DNA of 64,000 bases, taken from Pararge aegeria (taxonomy: Eukaryota > Arthropoda > Insecta > Lepidoptera > Nymphalidae). Numbering within the stretch: position 1 is the stretch's first letter; each line of letters opens with the position of its first letter. The notes under the pieces are model-generated. The model was not told the DNA's origin, did no database searches, and saw only the letters and a list, made by a program, of their open reading frames with translations. Location: NCBI RefSeq assembly GCF_905163445.1, contig NC_053194.1, positions 14,302,921 through 14,366,920 of the forward strand. Direction: 5' to 3'. The position numbers and the translations under genes were made by a program. Positions 53,520 to 63,250 of the stretch are shown here, one piece after another.

Positions 53520-54040
53520 CTAATACTACTACAATAATAATAATAATAATAATATTAATTTTAAATTATTAAATAACTGCAGTTACAGGCCCTGCATTTA
53601 ATTAAAGATTTTAAACTAAGATTTTCGTGGTTAATCAACATTTATTAAATATAGTTCAACGGGTTCATACCACGATAATATTTTGGATTTGTCGATATTT
53701 CGACCCAGTTGTATAGATCGTAGTCACGACGGGACTGCGTAGGTACGAGATGTCAAGTTGGATGAAATGTGCAGAATCGGACTACCCGCTTTTGTGTTCT
53801 TTTTGTCGGTATTTCACGAACTGTTCGACACACTACACTGACAATTTCACTTTTAAATTGAGAAGCTGTACGATGCTTTCTTGGTTTGCATAATTCTACC
53901 ACTGCATCCTGGATTTAGTTGTGGAGAAGTGGACTTTGTTATTGTTAATAATCAATAATTCCGTGCAGTCACTCTTTATTGAAATTATAGTATCAAGAAT
54001 GATTTTCCATATCTGTGATCATTCTTTATCATTGTCATTA
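53520..54040. other. No recognisable gene
   Basis: (AAT)n at 53531-53553. ACGGGTTCATACCACGATAA and GTCGATATTTCGACCCAG resemble LINE UTR sequence, but I cannot place them. Confidence 0.25.
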
Positions 54041-54072
54041 TTAACTCATTGCTGGATTGCCGGTCGACTACA

Positions 54073-54474
54073 GTGCACAGAACTCCTCCAAAGAATGAGA
54101 AGGGTTTAGGCTGTAGTTTATCACACTGGTAAAGTGCGGATTGGTAGAGTTCCTACGCCATCAGGCATATAGGTTGTCACGATGTTTCCCTTTACCGTAA
54201 AGCAGGTTACATAATTTTTTTAAAACGCACGTTTCTCCGAAAGAACGAAGGGAAGTTGACGTCCTAAACTTTAGTGCACGGATATTCTCCAAAGAATGAG
54301 AAGGATTTAGGCTGTAGTTTATCACACTGGTAAAATGCGGATTGGTAGAGTTCACACGCCATCAGGCATATAGGTTCTCACGATGTTTCCCTTTACCGTA
54401 AAGCAGGTTATATAATTTTTTTTAAACGCACGTTTTCCGAAAGAACGAAGGGAAGTTGACGTCCTAAACTTTAG
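54073..54474. repeat. Tandem duplication of about 200 bp within SINE family 2
   Basis: Copy 1 is 54073-54274 and copy 2 is 54275-54474. Both run from GTGCAC through CAAAGAATGAGAAGG, CATCAGGCATATAGGTT, TACCGTAAAGCAGGTTA to GTCCTAAACTTTAG with few differences. Each carries the reverse-oriented 3' part of a family 2 SINE. Confidence 0.85.
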
Positions 54475-54547
54475 GCTATAACCACTATCTTCATTAATAA
54501 AAGTATTTTTAATAACTGTTGTTTTGAAGCCCCAAGTTCGAGCACGT

Positions 54548-55330
54548 CCTTTAAAATGGCAAAGTCAAAGTCAAAAAATCTTTATTTAAGTAGGCCCGGC
54601 CCATAGGTGGCACTTTTGATGCGTACATAAGAATTACACGGTAGTGAGATGATGGCGATAACCACATTCGTAAACTTAAAACTAAAGCTACGAGGGTTCC
54701 AAACGCGTCCTGGTCTAAGAAGAAGTCCACAACAAACTAAGCCGGGTGTTTTATTTTATTGTTATCACCATCTCACAATGTCATTTTAAATTATTAGAAG
54801 AGCAACCTGGTTAGAGCAATAATTTACACCCAAGCTTTTTTATTGTTTACGTAGTCCTTTAACTATAATAGGACTTTTCTATAAGCTTACGTTTTATACA
54901 AACTTTGAACTTTTTAAAATACATCTCAAATATGTCAATTGGTAGTTTATTGTAGAATTGTATGCAATTTCCTTTAAACGAATTATGAATTTTGTGTAAC
55001 CTAGTATATTGCACTGTAAGTTTATTCTTACTTCTAATGTTTAAATTATTGCAGTCACATGTTTTCTTAAATTTAGAAATGTTTTTATGAACGTACATTA
55101 CATTTTCAAATATGTACTGACTATACACTGTCATTATTTTAAAATCTTTAAATTTATCTCTCAATGACTCTCTCGGACCCATTTTGTAGATAGAACGTAC
55201 AGCCCTCTTCTGCAGCACGAAAATAGTGCTAATATCAGCAGCATTACCCCAAAGTAAAATTCCATATGACATAATGCTGTGAAAGTAACTAAAATATCAG
55301 TATACCAGTCTAGCAGTTTCTACGTCGGAT
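54548..55330 (-). pseudogene. CR1-like LINE family A, 3' third
   Basis: A frame at 54859-55272 encodes MSYGILLWGNAADISTIFVL, QKRAVRSIYKMGPRESLRDK and FYNKLPIDIFEMYFKKFKVC, the end of the reverse transcriptase through thumb and C-terminus. A stop at 54859 removes the last dozen residues. The 3' UTR follows to 54548 with a GACTTTGACTTTG-type tail. Upstream, homology continues out of frame to about 55330. Confidence 0.82.
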
Positions 55331-55334
55331 GAAT

Positions 55335-55660
55335 ATATTGCATCCCACTTCTGTTATTTGATCTGATAGTAATACGACGGCCGAGTTAAAGTATTAGAAA
55401 ACAGGTGAAGACAAACAACTTACACATAAGAAAAGTGCACCGTGGCATCTTATTTCTAATATGCAATAAATTATCAAGTTGAAATGAAAACAATACGTGA
55501 AAATGAGTGAATTTTCCGAGATAACATTTGAATTGAAACTAAAGATAAAAGTCATACAAGTATACTTAGCTATGATATGGAAATAGCAACACTCAAACCC
55601 TCGATAGCTTGAGTGGTGTTAATTCCATAATATCTAATGACTATTATCTTATCAAGAATA
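55335..55660. other. No recognisable feature
   Basis: Unassigned. Confidence 0.25.
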
Positions 55661-55664
55661 GAAA

Positions 55665-55873
55665 GTTTTCCGTTCCACAAACTTTACCATGGGATTTACT
55701 ATCATTGTGAAATACGTAGTGTGTTTAAGAGGGTGGTTTGAGTAATTGCTTTTGTTAAGCCAAGTCCGGCAACAAACTAAATTTAACTCTGTAGTAGGTA
55801 CTATAATGGGTCATTTAAATTCCATAATTTTCGAATTGATTGGGCGCTCATTTTGTCACTAAAGTTTCATGAT
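55665..55873. repeat. Unknown repeat, copy A
   Basis: Shares GTTTTCCGTTCCACAAAC, TTTAAGAGGGTGG, AATTGCTTTTGTTAAGC, GGCAACAAACTAAATT, TGGGTCATTTA and GATTGGGCGCTC with 56193-56411, same order and orientation. Non-coding. Confidence 0.7.
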
Positions 55874-56039
55874 AAATCAATACCACGTCGGTCCTTACTA
55901 TAGGTTAGATGCTATTAATCAGTAATCCTGTTTTTTAAGACGAGGTTCTCAATTCAGTTTAGGTTACAACTTTAGAAAGAGCTGACGACTCTATCATTTA
56001 TGAAAAACATTTGCTTCAGTTTAACTTTTTAATGATATG

Positions 56040-56112
56040 AAGCATTGATATCCTAGTGGTTAGAACTTTGGCTCCTCTTTCGGGGGGCCGAGTTCTAATC
56101 CCGGCACGCAAG
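56040..56112 (+). mobile_element. tRNA-like SINE head
   Basis: GATATCCTAGTGGTTAGAAC (A-box region) and GAGTTCTAATCCCGGCACGC (B-box region) with CTCTTTCGGGGGGCCG between. A degraded family 2 head lying between the two unknown repeat copies. Confidence 0.6.
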
Positions 56113-56192
56113 GATGCTACCCACTTCGCCAAAACTTTGAAACTTCAAATAAAGTGATACTAATATTATTAAATCAATATTATTAATAAAGA

Positions 56193-56411
56193 GTTTTCGG
56201 TTCACCAAACTCCACCGTGGGATTCGTCTGTTGTATTATTGTCAATTAGATTTCTACGTTATATATTTAAGAGGGTGGCGAGGCCTAATTGCTTTTGTTA
56301 AGCTATCTAAATCTGGCAACAAACTAAATTGAACTCCAGGGTACTGTATTGGGTCATTTACCTTCATTCCGCGTCGCGGCGATTGAGTGCTCGCTATTGT
56401 GTCTTAAATTT
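56193..56411. repeat. Unknown repeat, copy B
   Basis: See copy A at 55665. This copy retains more GC: GTGGCGAGGCCTAATTGC and CCGCGTCGCGGCGATTGAG. Confidence 0.7.
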
Positions 56412-56414
56412 GAG

Positions 56415-57850
56415 GACATACACTTCAATCCTTCCATTTATCGCTTAAAATGTACAGAGGTTAAATTCCAGGCAGAGACAACAGCGTAGAACAAAGCACA
56501 TGCAATAATGTATAAAAAAGCAGATGACTCCATGAAATAGACACTAGCATCAAAATATAGAGTATTCTTCATACCATGGGATTTGCTTCAATGGATCAAA
56601 GGATGAACCAATGCAATTCTACTGCACACCACAGAGGAATAAACCAAAAAATATGAATACAATAACATTATACCAAGTTTTACTTGGTGCCCTTATCGCT
56701 ACATTGAGAACATTTCCAGGACACCAAAGGCGTTAAAATAAAGAGCCGTAGATGACTGTTTTTTTTTGTGTATTTGTTACGCTATTATTCCACCAATTAT
56801 ACAGCAATTATGATGAATCTTCTTTTATTTGGTGTTTCATATTTCAGAGGTGGTGCCATTTTAATTTGGTGAAAAATTTATAAGAGGGATCCTGGAAAAA
56901 TCGAGGAAACTCTTCAAATACTTCTTTTTATAATAATTTCTTCTTCCTATATGTTTTTTGTTCTCAAATAAAATATTTATTTTTATTAAATATTCTATAC
57001 CTGTAGTCACTGTAACAACAAGAGTAACCTATGTCTTCTTTTCTTTTTAAGAAACCAAAAAATGCCAATAATGGAATCCAAAGTGGCCAAACTATGTCTA
57101 TCTAACTCAATATTTGGCTTGCGTTGAACAAACTATTGATGATACATAAAAAATAACTACACTACATAACTAAATAACTCATTATTACGAACGAAAAATC
57201 TACAAGGAAATATATCTAGCTGTGAGAAACGGCCAATATGACATTAAACTACAACATTACGTTACAATATAACGTTACGTTACAACCTTTAGTTCACGTG
57301 GATCGAATAGCCGGAAAAACTAGTTTTTTATTATGTTTCGGCATCCACATCCAATTCAGAAATGCAAATAATGACAAAGATAAAAATTGTTTGAATTATT
57401 GAAGTTTTTTATCGGAAAACAGAGACTGATATTCACAAAAATATTAGCATATCCCTGCAGAGCCTTCCCGGCCACCGTCTTAAGTAAATATTATATTCAT
57501 ATTATTATCGACATTTTCGTTATGAGAAGTCAGCCGTTTTCTCAAGATGCGAGACGGCGCAATATCAAATTTCATAAAACGTTTCCAATAACAGGGTTGT
57601 ACAAAGGTTGTGTAAAGGTGCAAAGGTTTATTATAAACTTTTTCTTTAACTTAGCGAAGCGGTGATATTGCATAATGTTTTTTTAAATATGTCCGTCTGT
57701 CTGCGTGCATTAAGCCATTAAGAAGAAATAGCCTAAATAAAATTCGCGAACAATATGTAACTTCTTACTAAAATAAATAAGTAATCGTTTTAATCAATTT
57801 GGTAATCTGACTTAAGACAGTAAAATAATTGGCATCTTGCAAATAACTAG
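56415..57850. other. No recognisable gene
   Basis: Unassigned. ACATTACGTTACAATATAACG at 57253 is a small ACGTTAC tandem. A 92-codon frame at 57387-57665 has no motif or splice context. Confidence 0.3.
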
Positions 57851-57858
57851 ATAAATGA

Positions 57859-58124
57859 AGCGGTGATAGCTCAGTGGGTAGGACTTCGACATCACTTTCA
57901 GGGGAGCAAGTTCGAATCCCAGCACGTTATGTGCGTTTTAAGCAATTAAAATGTCACTTGCTTCAACGGTGAAGGAACACCCCGTGAGGAAACTTTTATA
58001 CCTGAGAGTTCGCCATAATGTTATCAAAGGTGTGTGGAGTCCACCAATCCGCACTTGGCTAGCGTGGTGGACTAGCTAGCCCTGTAGTGAGCCGGTAATG
58101 GGTTGACATAATGATGATGATGAT
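57859..58124 (+). mobile_element. tRNA-derived SINE (family 2), complete reference copy
   Basis: Head GCGGTGATAGCTCAGTGGGT with A-box TAGCTCAGTGGGTAGG (57867-57882) and B-box GTTCGAATCCC (57910-57920). The body carries GTGCGTTTTAAGCAATTAAA, TTCAACGGTGAAGGAACACC, ACCTGAGAGTTCGCC, CACCAATCCGCACTTGG and GAGCCGGTAATGGGTTGACA, and it ends in an (ATG)n tail. Pol III promoter elements look intact. Confidence 0.88.
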
Positions 58125-58210
58125 CGAATACTATTGTCACATGGCAGTTTCCATAAAACTAGGTATACACAGATCTTTTTAATAAAAAAAAATGTCATTC
58201 CCATAACTAG

Positions 58211-58580
58211 CGCACTGAAGCCACATACCTACTGCCAGAATGAGAAGCGGTTGGGCCATAGGTAGCCCCCCACGCTGGCCTAGTGCAGATTAGTAGTCTT
58301 CACCGTTCATGCGCTTTCAAGATAATATTATGGAGAACTCTCAGGCATACATGGTTTCCCTGTGATGTTTTTCTGTACCATAAAAGCAAGTTAACATGAC
58401 TTTGACAAGTTAGAGGTGCGTTATGAAAATTAAGCTTAATTTTCATAATATATTATGGATTTTCGCAAAGTAACGCCTGTTTGTATCCAATATTTAGAGG
58501 TGCGTGCTGGGTATCGAACTCTCTCTATCCGAAAAAGAGGCTGAAGCCGTAATCACTAGACTATCACCGCTTTTGGATTA
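58211..58580 (-). mobile_element. SINE family 2, split by a 72-bp foldback element
   Basis: 3' part 58211-58421, head 58494-58580 (GTGCGTGCTGGGTATCGAAC, GACTATCACCGC). TTAGAGGTGCGT is present on both sides of the insertion. Confidence 0.78.
58422..58493. repeat. CGCGGAGTATA foldback family, minimal 72-bp copy
   Basis: Flanked by TTAGAGGTGCGT at 58410-58421 and 58494-58505. Contains the perfect palindrome GAAAATTAAGCTTAATTTTC and the family end CGCAAAGTAACGCCTGTTTG. It lacks the CGCGGAGTATA centre. Confidence 0.75.
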
Positions 58581-58589
58581 GGTTTAACT

Positions 58590-59300
58590 TTCAGACCTGA
58601 CGAAGATTAGTTCTAAAAAACATATCTTAATAGTCTACTGGTTATTTTGCGAAGTAAACTGAAAAAAAGTAATAACATGGAACATTTGACGATTACGTTA
58701 CGTACCCGGTAAAAACGAGAGCAATCGGGTATTGTACGTACCTAAATCTTATCGTCTCTGTCACGTCATAGTAGGAAAAAACTAATATTTGCTTTGTAAA
58801 TATAATATTATATTATATTCTTAGAGCGTTATTTGCTGAAAGTAGGTACACGATTTTATGTTCCATCGTAGAATACACAAAGGGAAATATTTGCCTCATC
58901 TAATGTTAAGCCCAAATAGGCTGTAGCATACAGTCACATATACAAAAAAAATACACAAATAAACTATGATTCGAGTGTATTATATCCGATGAAAATATAG
59001 ATACGCGTGAGAATATGTTGCTCAGTTCAAAGACGAACGGTTCCTAATTACCTTCATTATAACTATAAAAAAGTACTGTAAAGAATTTTACAATGGACTT
59101 TTGTGCAAAAAGATATGTAAAAAAATATAAATAATGATATTTTATACATCGATAAATATCGCACGAGCTGATACATTAGTATGACGTAATATTTGTTTAT
59201 TTTTCCGTCTAATCTATTTGTTAATGGAGCACGCGTCTGCATAGTGCGAAGTTTACACTCACACATGCATAAGCTGATAAAAGATACGTCATACACCGCA
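58590..59300. other. Upstream region of the small gene
   Basis: No repeats recognised. ACGTTACGTACC near 58695 and AT-rich stretches. I found no heat-shock elements or other activator motif I could defend. Confidence 0.3.
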
Positions 59301-59306
59301 AGCGGC

Positions 59307-59340
59307 TATATAAAGGGAAGTGAGCCGTGCCACTTCATAC
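59307..59340 (+). promoter_or_regulatory. TATA box plus initiator
   Basis: TATATAAAG begins at 59307. TCATAC at 59335-59340 is close to the arthropod initiator TCAKTY and would put +1 at A59337, exactly 30 bases from the start of the TATA box. The spacing matches the usual core promoter geometry. Confidence 0.65.
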
Positions 59341-59525
59341 AACAAAAAGAGTAAGCTCCGAAACAGTTTACAGAACATATCTTGTTTTAACGGCTTTTAA
59401 AATCGAGTTTTAAATTTTTTTCCGAAGCATAAGTTTTTGACGGAGCAAAATTCGACTATCAGCAATTTTTTGTTTTTAATTTGAGAAGACTCAAACTTTA
59501 TTAAAGTCGAAGTTTAAATTACAAA

Positions 59526-59729
59526 ATGGACAAAAGGAAATTGATCGGAAGCGCTACGCGTTATATCGCCGGAAGACACGCCGTGCAAACTGTGTACTGG
59601 AGGAGGGCCACTGCTGATGGGAAGGGACTCCTAAAGACCACCAAAACCACCTTTTTCGGCAAGAACGAAGGGCCCGACAAAGTGGACTCAGCGGAAATGT
59701 TCGCCAAAGTACGAGATAGATACGCATAA
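59526..59729 (+). CDS. Small basic protein of unknown function, 67 residues
   Basis: A single-exon frame of 67 codons with a good insect start context (ACAAAATGG). It lies 189 bases downstream of a predicted +1 that has a TATA box at the right spacing, and its base composition is visibly more GC-rich than its surroundings, as expected for a selected coding sequence. The protein starts MDKRKLIGSATRYIAGRHAV and ends MFAKVRDRYA. It is Lys/Arg-rich, has no signal peptide or membrane segment and no cysteine, and shows no motif I know. ATTAAA at 59756-59761 could be a polyadenylation signal. A donor-like AAG|GTGAGC at about 59768 may instead start an intron in the 3' UTR. TATA-driven compact genes are often inducible or tissue-specific, but nothing here says which. 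I do not recognise the family. Confidence 0.65.
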   Translation: MDKRKLIGSATRYIAGRHAVQTVYWRRATADGKGLLKTTKTTFFGKNEGPDKVDSAEMFAKVRDRYA

Positions 59730-59769
59730 ATTATTAGTCCAACTTTATCACACAGATTAAATTAAAAAG

Positions 59770-60510
59770 GTGAGCACGAAACCGGTCGAGGTAAACAGTT
59801 GCGGGGGATGCTGACAATAATTCAAAAAAAGACGATTATCCAATGACTTGGTACCACAGAACTGGTATCATATTTTTGTTACCGGCGAGGGATGTGTCTA
59901 ACTTTTTTCTTTATTCTGCGTGTTTAACTTCGTCTGTGATAGATAAATTATATTTATTGTTAGGTTAAGTGCATCTAGATGAAATATTTTACCACCTCGT
60001 ATTAAGAGATTGTCATTAAAAGTAGTTATTTTTTTAGACTCAATTGGTTTTATGTGACAATTTGTATGAGAGGTGCGTTTTAAAGTATTGTTAAACTTAA
60101 TTGTAGCATGTTGTGATGATGTAAATGTACCTTTTATTGACAACTTGTGATAAGCCTGTAATGTACAAATAATATAGTTAAAAATTTCATAACAATTCAA
60201 AAATTATAAAATGAAACCATAAAAGTTGTATTTTATAATTATACTTTATGCTTTCTATAATTTTAGTTTCTCCGCTAACCTTACATAAACTTATTCGTTT
60301 CTAAAGATACAACTTTGTGTTTCTGCTTATATTCTGTGGGGTCAGACGTATTTTCGTTTGGTTTTAGGACCTTCATTCTACCAATGTACCATCCTTGATT
60401 TAATTTATTAAAAAAAAATATTCATACAATACCTACTTGCTTTTATTTTATATTATTAAAATGTTTCACATTTTCCTACTCTCTAAGAGACTGTATTCTA
60501 GAGCATATCT
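59770..60510. other. Downstream of the small gene, unassigned
   Basis: Possible 3' UTR or intron near its start. A 100-codon minus-strand frame at 59898-60200 is low in complexity and unsupported. Confidence 0.25.
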
Positions 60511-60519
60511 AGAGACACC

Positions 60520-60719
60520 CAGTGGCGTGCATAGAGGGTATGCACAGGGTATGCAGATGATATAAAATGAAGAAAATGTCCATTACGTGTTATAAATACT
60601 TAAGGGTACGCTTTTTATAACTCTTACAATGCCTATCCTTAAGTTTTTTAGAACTCGTACTGAGGATTTTCTTCATTTTATATGATCTGCAAACCCTGTG
60701 CATACCCTCTATGCACGAT
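60520..60719. mobile_element. Palindromic hAT-type MITE, CAGTGGCG family
   Basis: CAGTGGCGTGCATAGAGGG at the left is mirrored by ACCCTCTATGCACG at the right. The two arms pair across 200 bp as in 29483-29688. GAGACACC before the element appears as GGTGTCTC just after it, so the palindrome extends past the ends. Confidence 0.7.
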
Positions 60720-60799
60720 GGTGTCTCAGACACCATGCTTTTCCTAGTGGGGATCAATAACTTAATTATTTTCATTCTAAAGCAAAAGACTATAGATAT

Positions 60800-61240
60800 A
60801 TTCATCATCATCATCATCAATTCAACCCATTACCGGCCCACTGCAGGGCATGGGTCTCCTTCCACAATGAGAAGGGGTACACCCAGTGGCGTGAAATTTA
60901 TACATGCACAGAAGCAGTGCATATCCATATTATTTTATATAACTCGTATTGGAGAGGAATTTTTCCCCGTGTACCTGCTTTATGCATACCCCGGTCGAAA
61001 ACCCTGTGCACGCCACTGGGTACACCACACTAGCCCAGTGCGGATTGGTGGACTCCACACACCATTGAGAACATTATGGAGAACTCGCATACAGGTTTCC
61101 TCACGATGTTTTCCTTCACCGTTGTTGCAAGAGATATTTAATTACTTAAAATGCACGTAGCTTAGAAAAATTAGAGATGCGTGCTGGGATTCAAATTCGG
61201 CCCCCGAAAGGTAAGTTGAGCTCCTATCCACTGAGCTATC
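60800..61240 (-). mobile_element. SINE family 2, split by an hAT MITE
   Basis: (ATC)n tail at 60804-60819, 3' part to 60883, then 61019-61240 with CAGTGCGGATTGGTGGAC, CGATGTTTTCCTTCACCG, GTGCTGGGATTCAAATTCG and CACTGAGCTATCA. Otherwise complete. Confidence 0.82.
60884..61018. mobile_element. hAT-type MITE with perfect 8-bp target duplication
   Basis: 135 bp, starting CAGTGGCGTG and ending CACGCCACTG, between identical GGTACACC repeats (60876-60883, 61019-61026). It sits inside the SINE, so it is younger than the SINE. No coding. Confidence 0.88.
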
Positions 61241-61261
61241 AACGATTCGATTATAATTCGA

Positions 61262-61324
61262 TATAGATGAATATATATTACATAATATTCGATAGATATT
61301 TTATGTAATATATATTCATCTATA
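61262..61324. repeat. Perfect 24-bp inverted repeat
   Basis: Arms 61262-61285 and 61301-61324 are exact complements around a 15-base loop. AT-rich. Confidence 0.9.
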
Positions 61325-61329
61325 GTAAA

Positions 61330-61820
61330 TAACAAATGTTTACCTGTAAGGGTGCAAAGTTTTACAATAAATTGCCGTTTATTTAATACATTTAAACTCA
61401 TTTAATGTCTATAAAACAGTTAAATATTATTTATCCATTATATAAAACTACCCAGTCTATATTCATATAAATTGAACAAGTAAACAACAACTTTTTGTAT
61501 TAATACAGTATTACGATCGACACTTAGATATTATATATATATACATTTTTTGTTTCCATGTACGCGACGTGTTTTCTTTTATGGAAAATAAATATCTGTA
61601 AACTTAGTTAATAACTATAGATATAAGGAATAATATCGACAATGCAGTCACATTTTGTACAGACTTGAAGTCTCCTAGAAAATAGTTACCTAAATTTTTT
61701 CATTCCGTTATGTACTTATTGCTTTGTTTTGAAAGTTCAAAAATAATGTTCGAAGATAGTGAATAAAATAAGGGTCTAGAATAACAAAACGCCTTACGCT
61801 GTTTTTATTATGATTCTGTG
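61330..61820. other. No recognisable feature
   Basis: Unassigned AT-rich DNA. Confidence 0.3.
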
Positions 61821-61824
61821 GAAG

Positions 61825-62245
61825 CGGTGATCGTCTAGTGGAAGACTTACTCCTTCTTTCGGGGGGACCGAGTACGGCACAAACCTGTAACTTTTCGGAG
61901 TTATGTGCGGTGATCTTCAATTGCTTACAGTTTAATATCATAGCACGGCTAGCATGGGCAGGAGACAATTATCCCCCGGGGGAAGGATATAAATTTATCT
62001 TCACATGGATTAGGAGAAGTTTATACCCGTTTATACTTATATAATTTGGATATTATTTCCACCCGTGCGCCAGTGCTCTGAGAGTTGATAAAGCTGTGGG
62101 AGGAGATACATTTTTATCCTTTCCCCGGGGATATAATTGTCTCGTGCCCAAGCTAAGTGAAGGAAAATTGGGAGGAAAACCTGTGTGTGGGAGTTCTCCA
62201 TGTTGTTCATCCATATTACGGTCTAAACCTCTATCATACTGAGCG
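61825..62245 (+). mobile_element. SINE family 2, split by a TIR element
   Basis: Head GCGGTGATCGTCTAGTGGAA, GTTATGTGCGGTGATCTTCA, interruption, then GTGAAGGAAAATTGGGAGG and GTGGGAGTTCTCCATG. 3' end lost. Confidence 0.6.
61949..62153. mobile_element. MITE with about 40-bp imperfect inverted termini
   Basis: The left end TGGGCAGGAGACAATTATCC pairs with the right end ATAATTGTCTCGTGCCCA. Pairing continues through CCCCGGGG blocks to GGATATAAATTTATCTTC. No coding. The target duplication is unclear, so the superfamily is undetermined. Confidence 0.65.
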
Positions 62246-62336
62246 GAGGCTCTTTAATTAGCTGGTTGATAACAATGATAACATGGTTGTCGATTATTTA
62301 AAGCTTTTAATAAACTTACTTAATGTTAGTTCCTTT

Positions 62337-62540
62337 TTAACAAGGGAAAATTGCGCCGTGTGGCGACGGAAGACAATAATACAGTTGCCCCACAATCCGC
62401 TTCCCGAGGTTGTCCGTGTCCTCCGTGCTATATTCTACTACCATCTTCTGCGATCCTGGTGATCGCACTCTGCTGATCCGTCTGCCCAGCGTGATGATTA
62501 TGGACAAACCCTTAGTTGGGAGATACATTTAGGCCAGCAG
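62337..62540 (+). mobile_element. LINE 3' end fragment
   Basis: CAATCCGCTTCCCGAGGTTG, TCTGCTGATCCGTCTGCCC, and a terminal AGGCCAGCAGTGTACTGTTA. The last phrase resembles lepidopteran RTE-type LINE ends (compare 29233). Confidence 0.45.
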
Positions 62541-62924
62541 TGTACTGTTATAGGTTATTTATTGATTATTGAAGGGAAAATAATGTATTATTATGGTAAT
62601 TAGTAAAAATTTATATATAATTGATTTGTTTATTAAGAGCAAAAACGACATGCATCTTATAATTACTTCTTCTTCTTCTTTTCCTTTTTTTGGCCTTTAG
62701 GTGTGCCAAACCAGGACGTTGTATAATGTATTTCGCCAATGTCACGTTTACTTGGAAGATACACAAAGGTGATTCTCAAAAATAAACATTTAATAAATAT
62801 AGCACTATACTTTTTAAAAATCTTAGTATTCCAAACTAAGGCGTTCGTAATGGAGTGTGGTCTTTGGCTAGTGTTATAACTCAAAGTAATTTTTTATTAT
62901 AAATTATAATAGGATATTTAGAGC

Positions 62925-63081
62925 TTAATTTTACAAGTGCACAGCATTGACAAAGCGTCATGTAAAGTAGTCGAAAAATTTAAGTGTTCGGTGAGATGTT
63001 TTCCTAAAAGCTGTGGGTGAGTCATGGAAGATATCGATGCCAGGTATCGTTCTGGATAACTCGTTGTATTTCGCACATTTT
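62925..63081 (-). CDS. Candidate terminal exon, unrecognised protein
   Basis: On the minus strand TTACAG at about 63086-63081 could be a splice acceptor. It is followed by an open frame reading ENVRNTTSYPERYLASISSM, THPQLLGKHLTEHLNFSTTL and HDALSMLC to a TAA near 62925, with AATAAA about 25 bases further on. The amino-acid composition looks protein-like. No upstream exon is convincing, because the best candidate at 63200-63330 lies inside a foldback repeat. It could equally be a chance frame. Confidence 0.3.
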
Positions 63082-63250
63082 CAGCTGTAACGTAACTAAC
63101 TATAACTTCTTTAATCAATAACACACAATTTCCACAGTTTATCAGTCATTGTATTGGTGTCAGCACATTAGGTACTTGCAGCAAGTCCAGAAGTCAACGG
63201 CGATAACACTTACGTAATAACGAATAAGTAAGGCAAGGCCAAATGGCGGT

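Noticed and set aside
57387..57665. 92-codon plus-strand frame
   Set aside because: Low-complexity hydrophobic composition, no motif, promoter or splice context.
57867..57920. Genuine tRNA gene (A-box and B-box present)
   Set aside because: No complete acceptor stem or 3' end. The sequence continues into a dispersed body and ATG tail shared with many copies, so it is a SINE head. The same applies to all other tRNA-like matches here.
59898..60200. 100-codon minus-strand frame beside the small gene
   Set aside because: AT-rich, no recognisable domain, no start context or promoter; likely chance.
62663..62884. Minus-strand frame ending in a run of lysines
   Set aside because: The lysines come from a CTT repeat, the phase does not join to the exon upstream, and no convincing acceptor exists.
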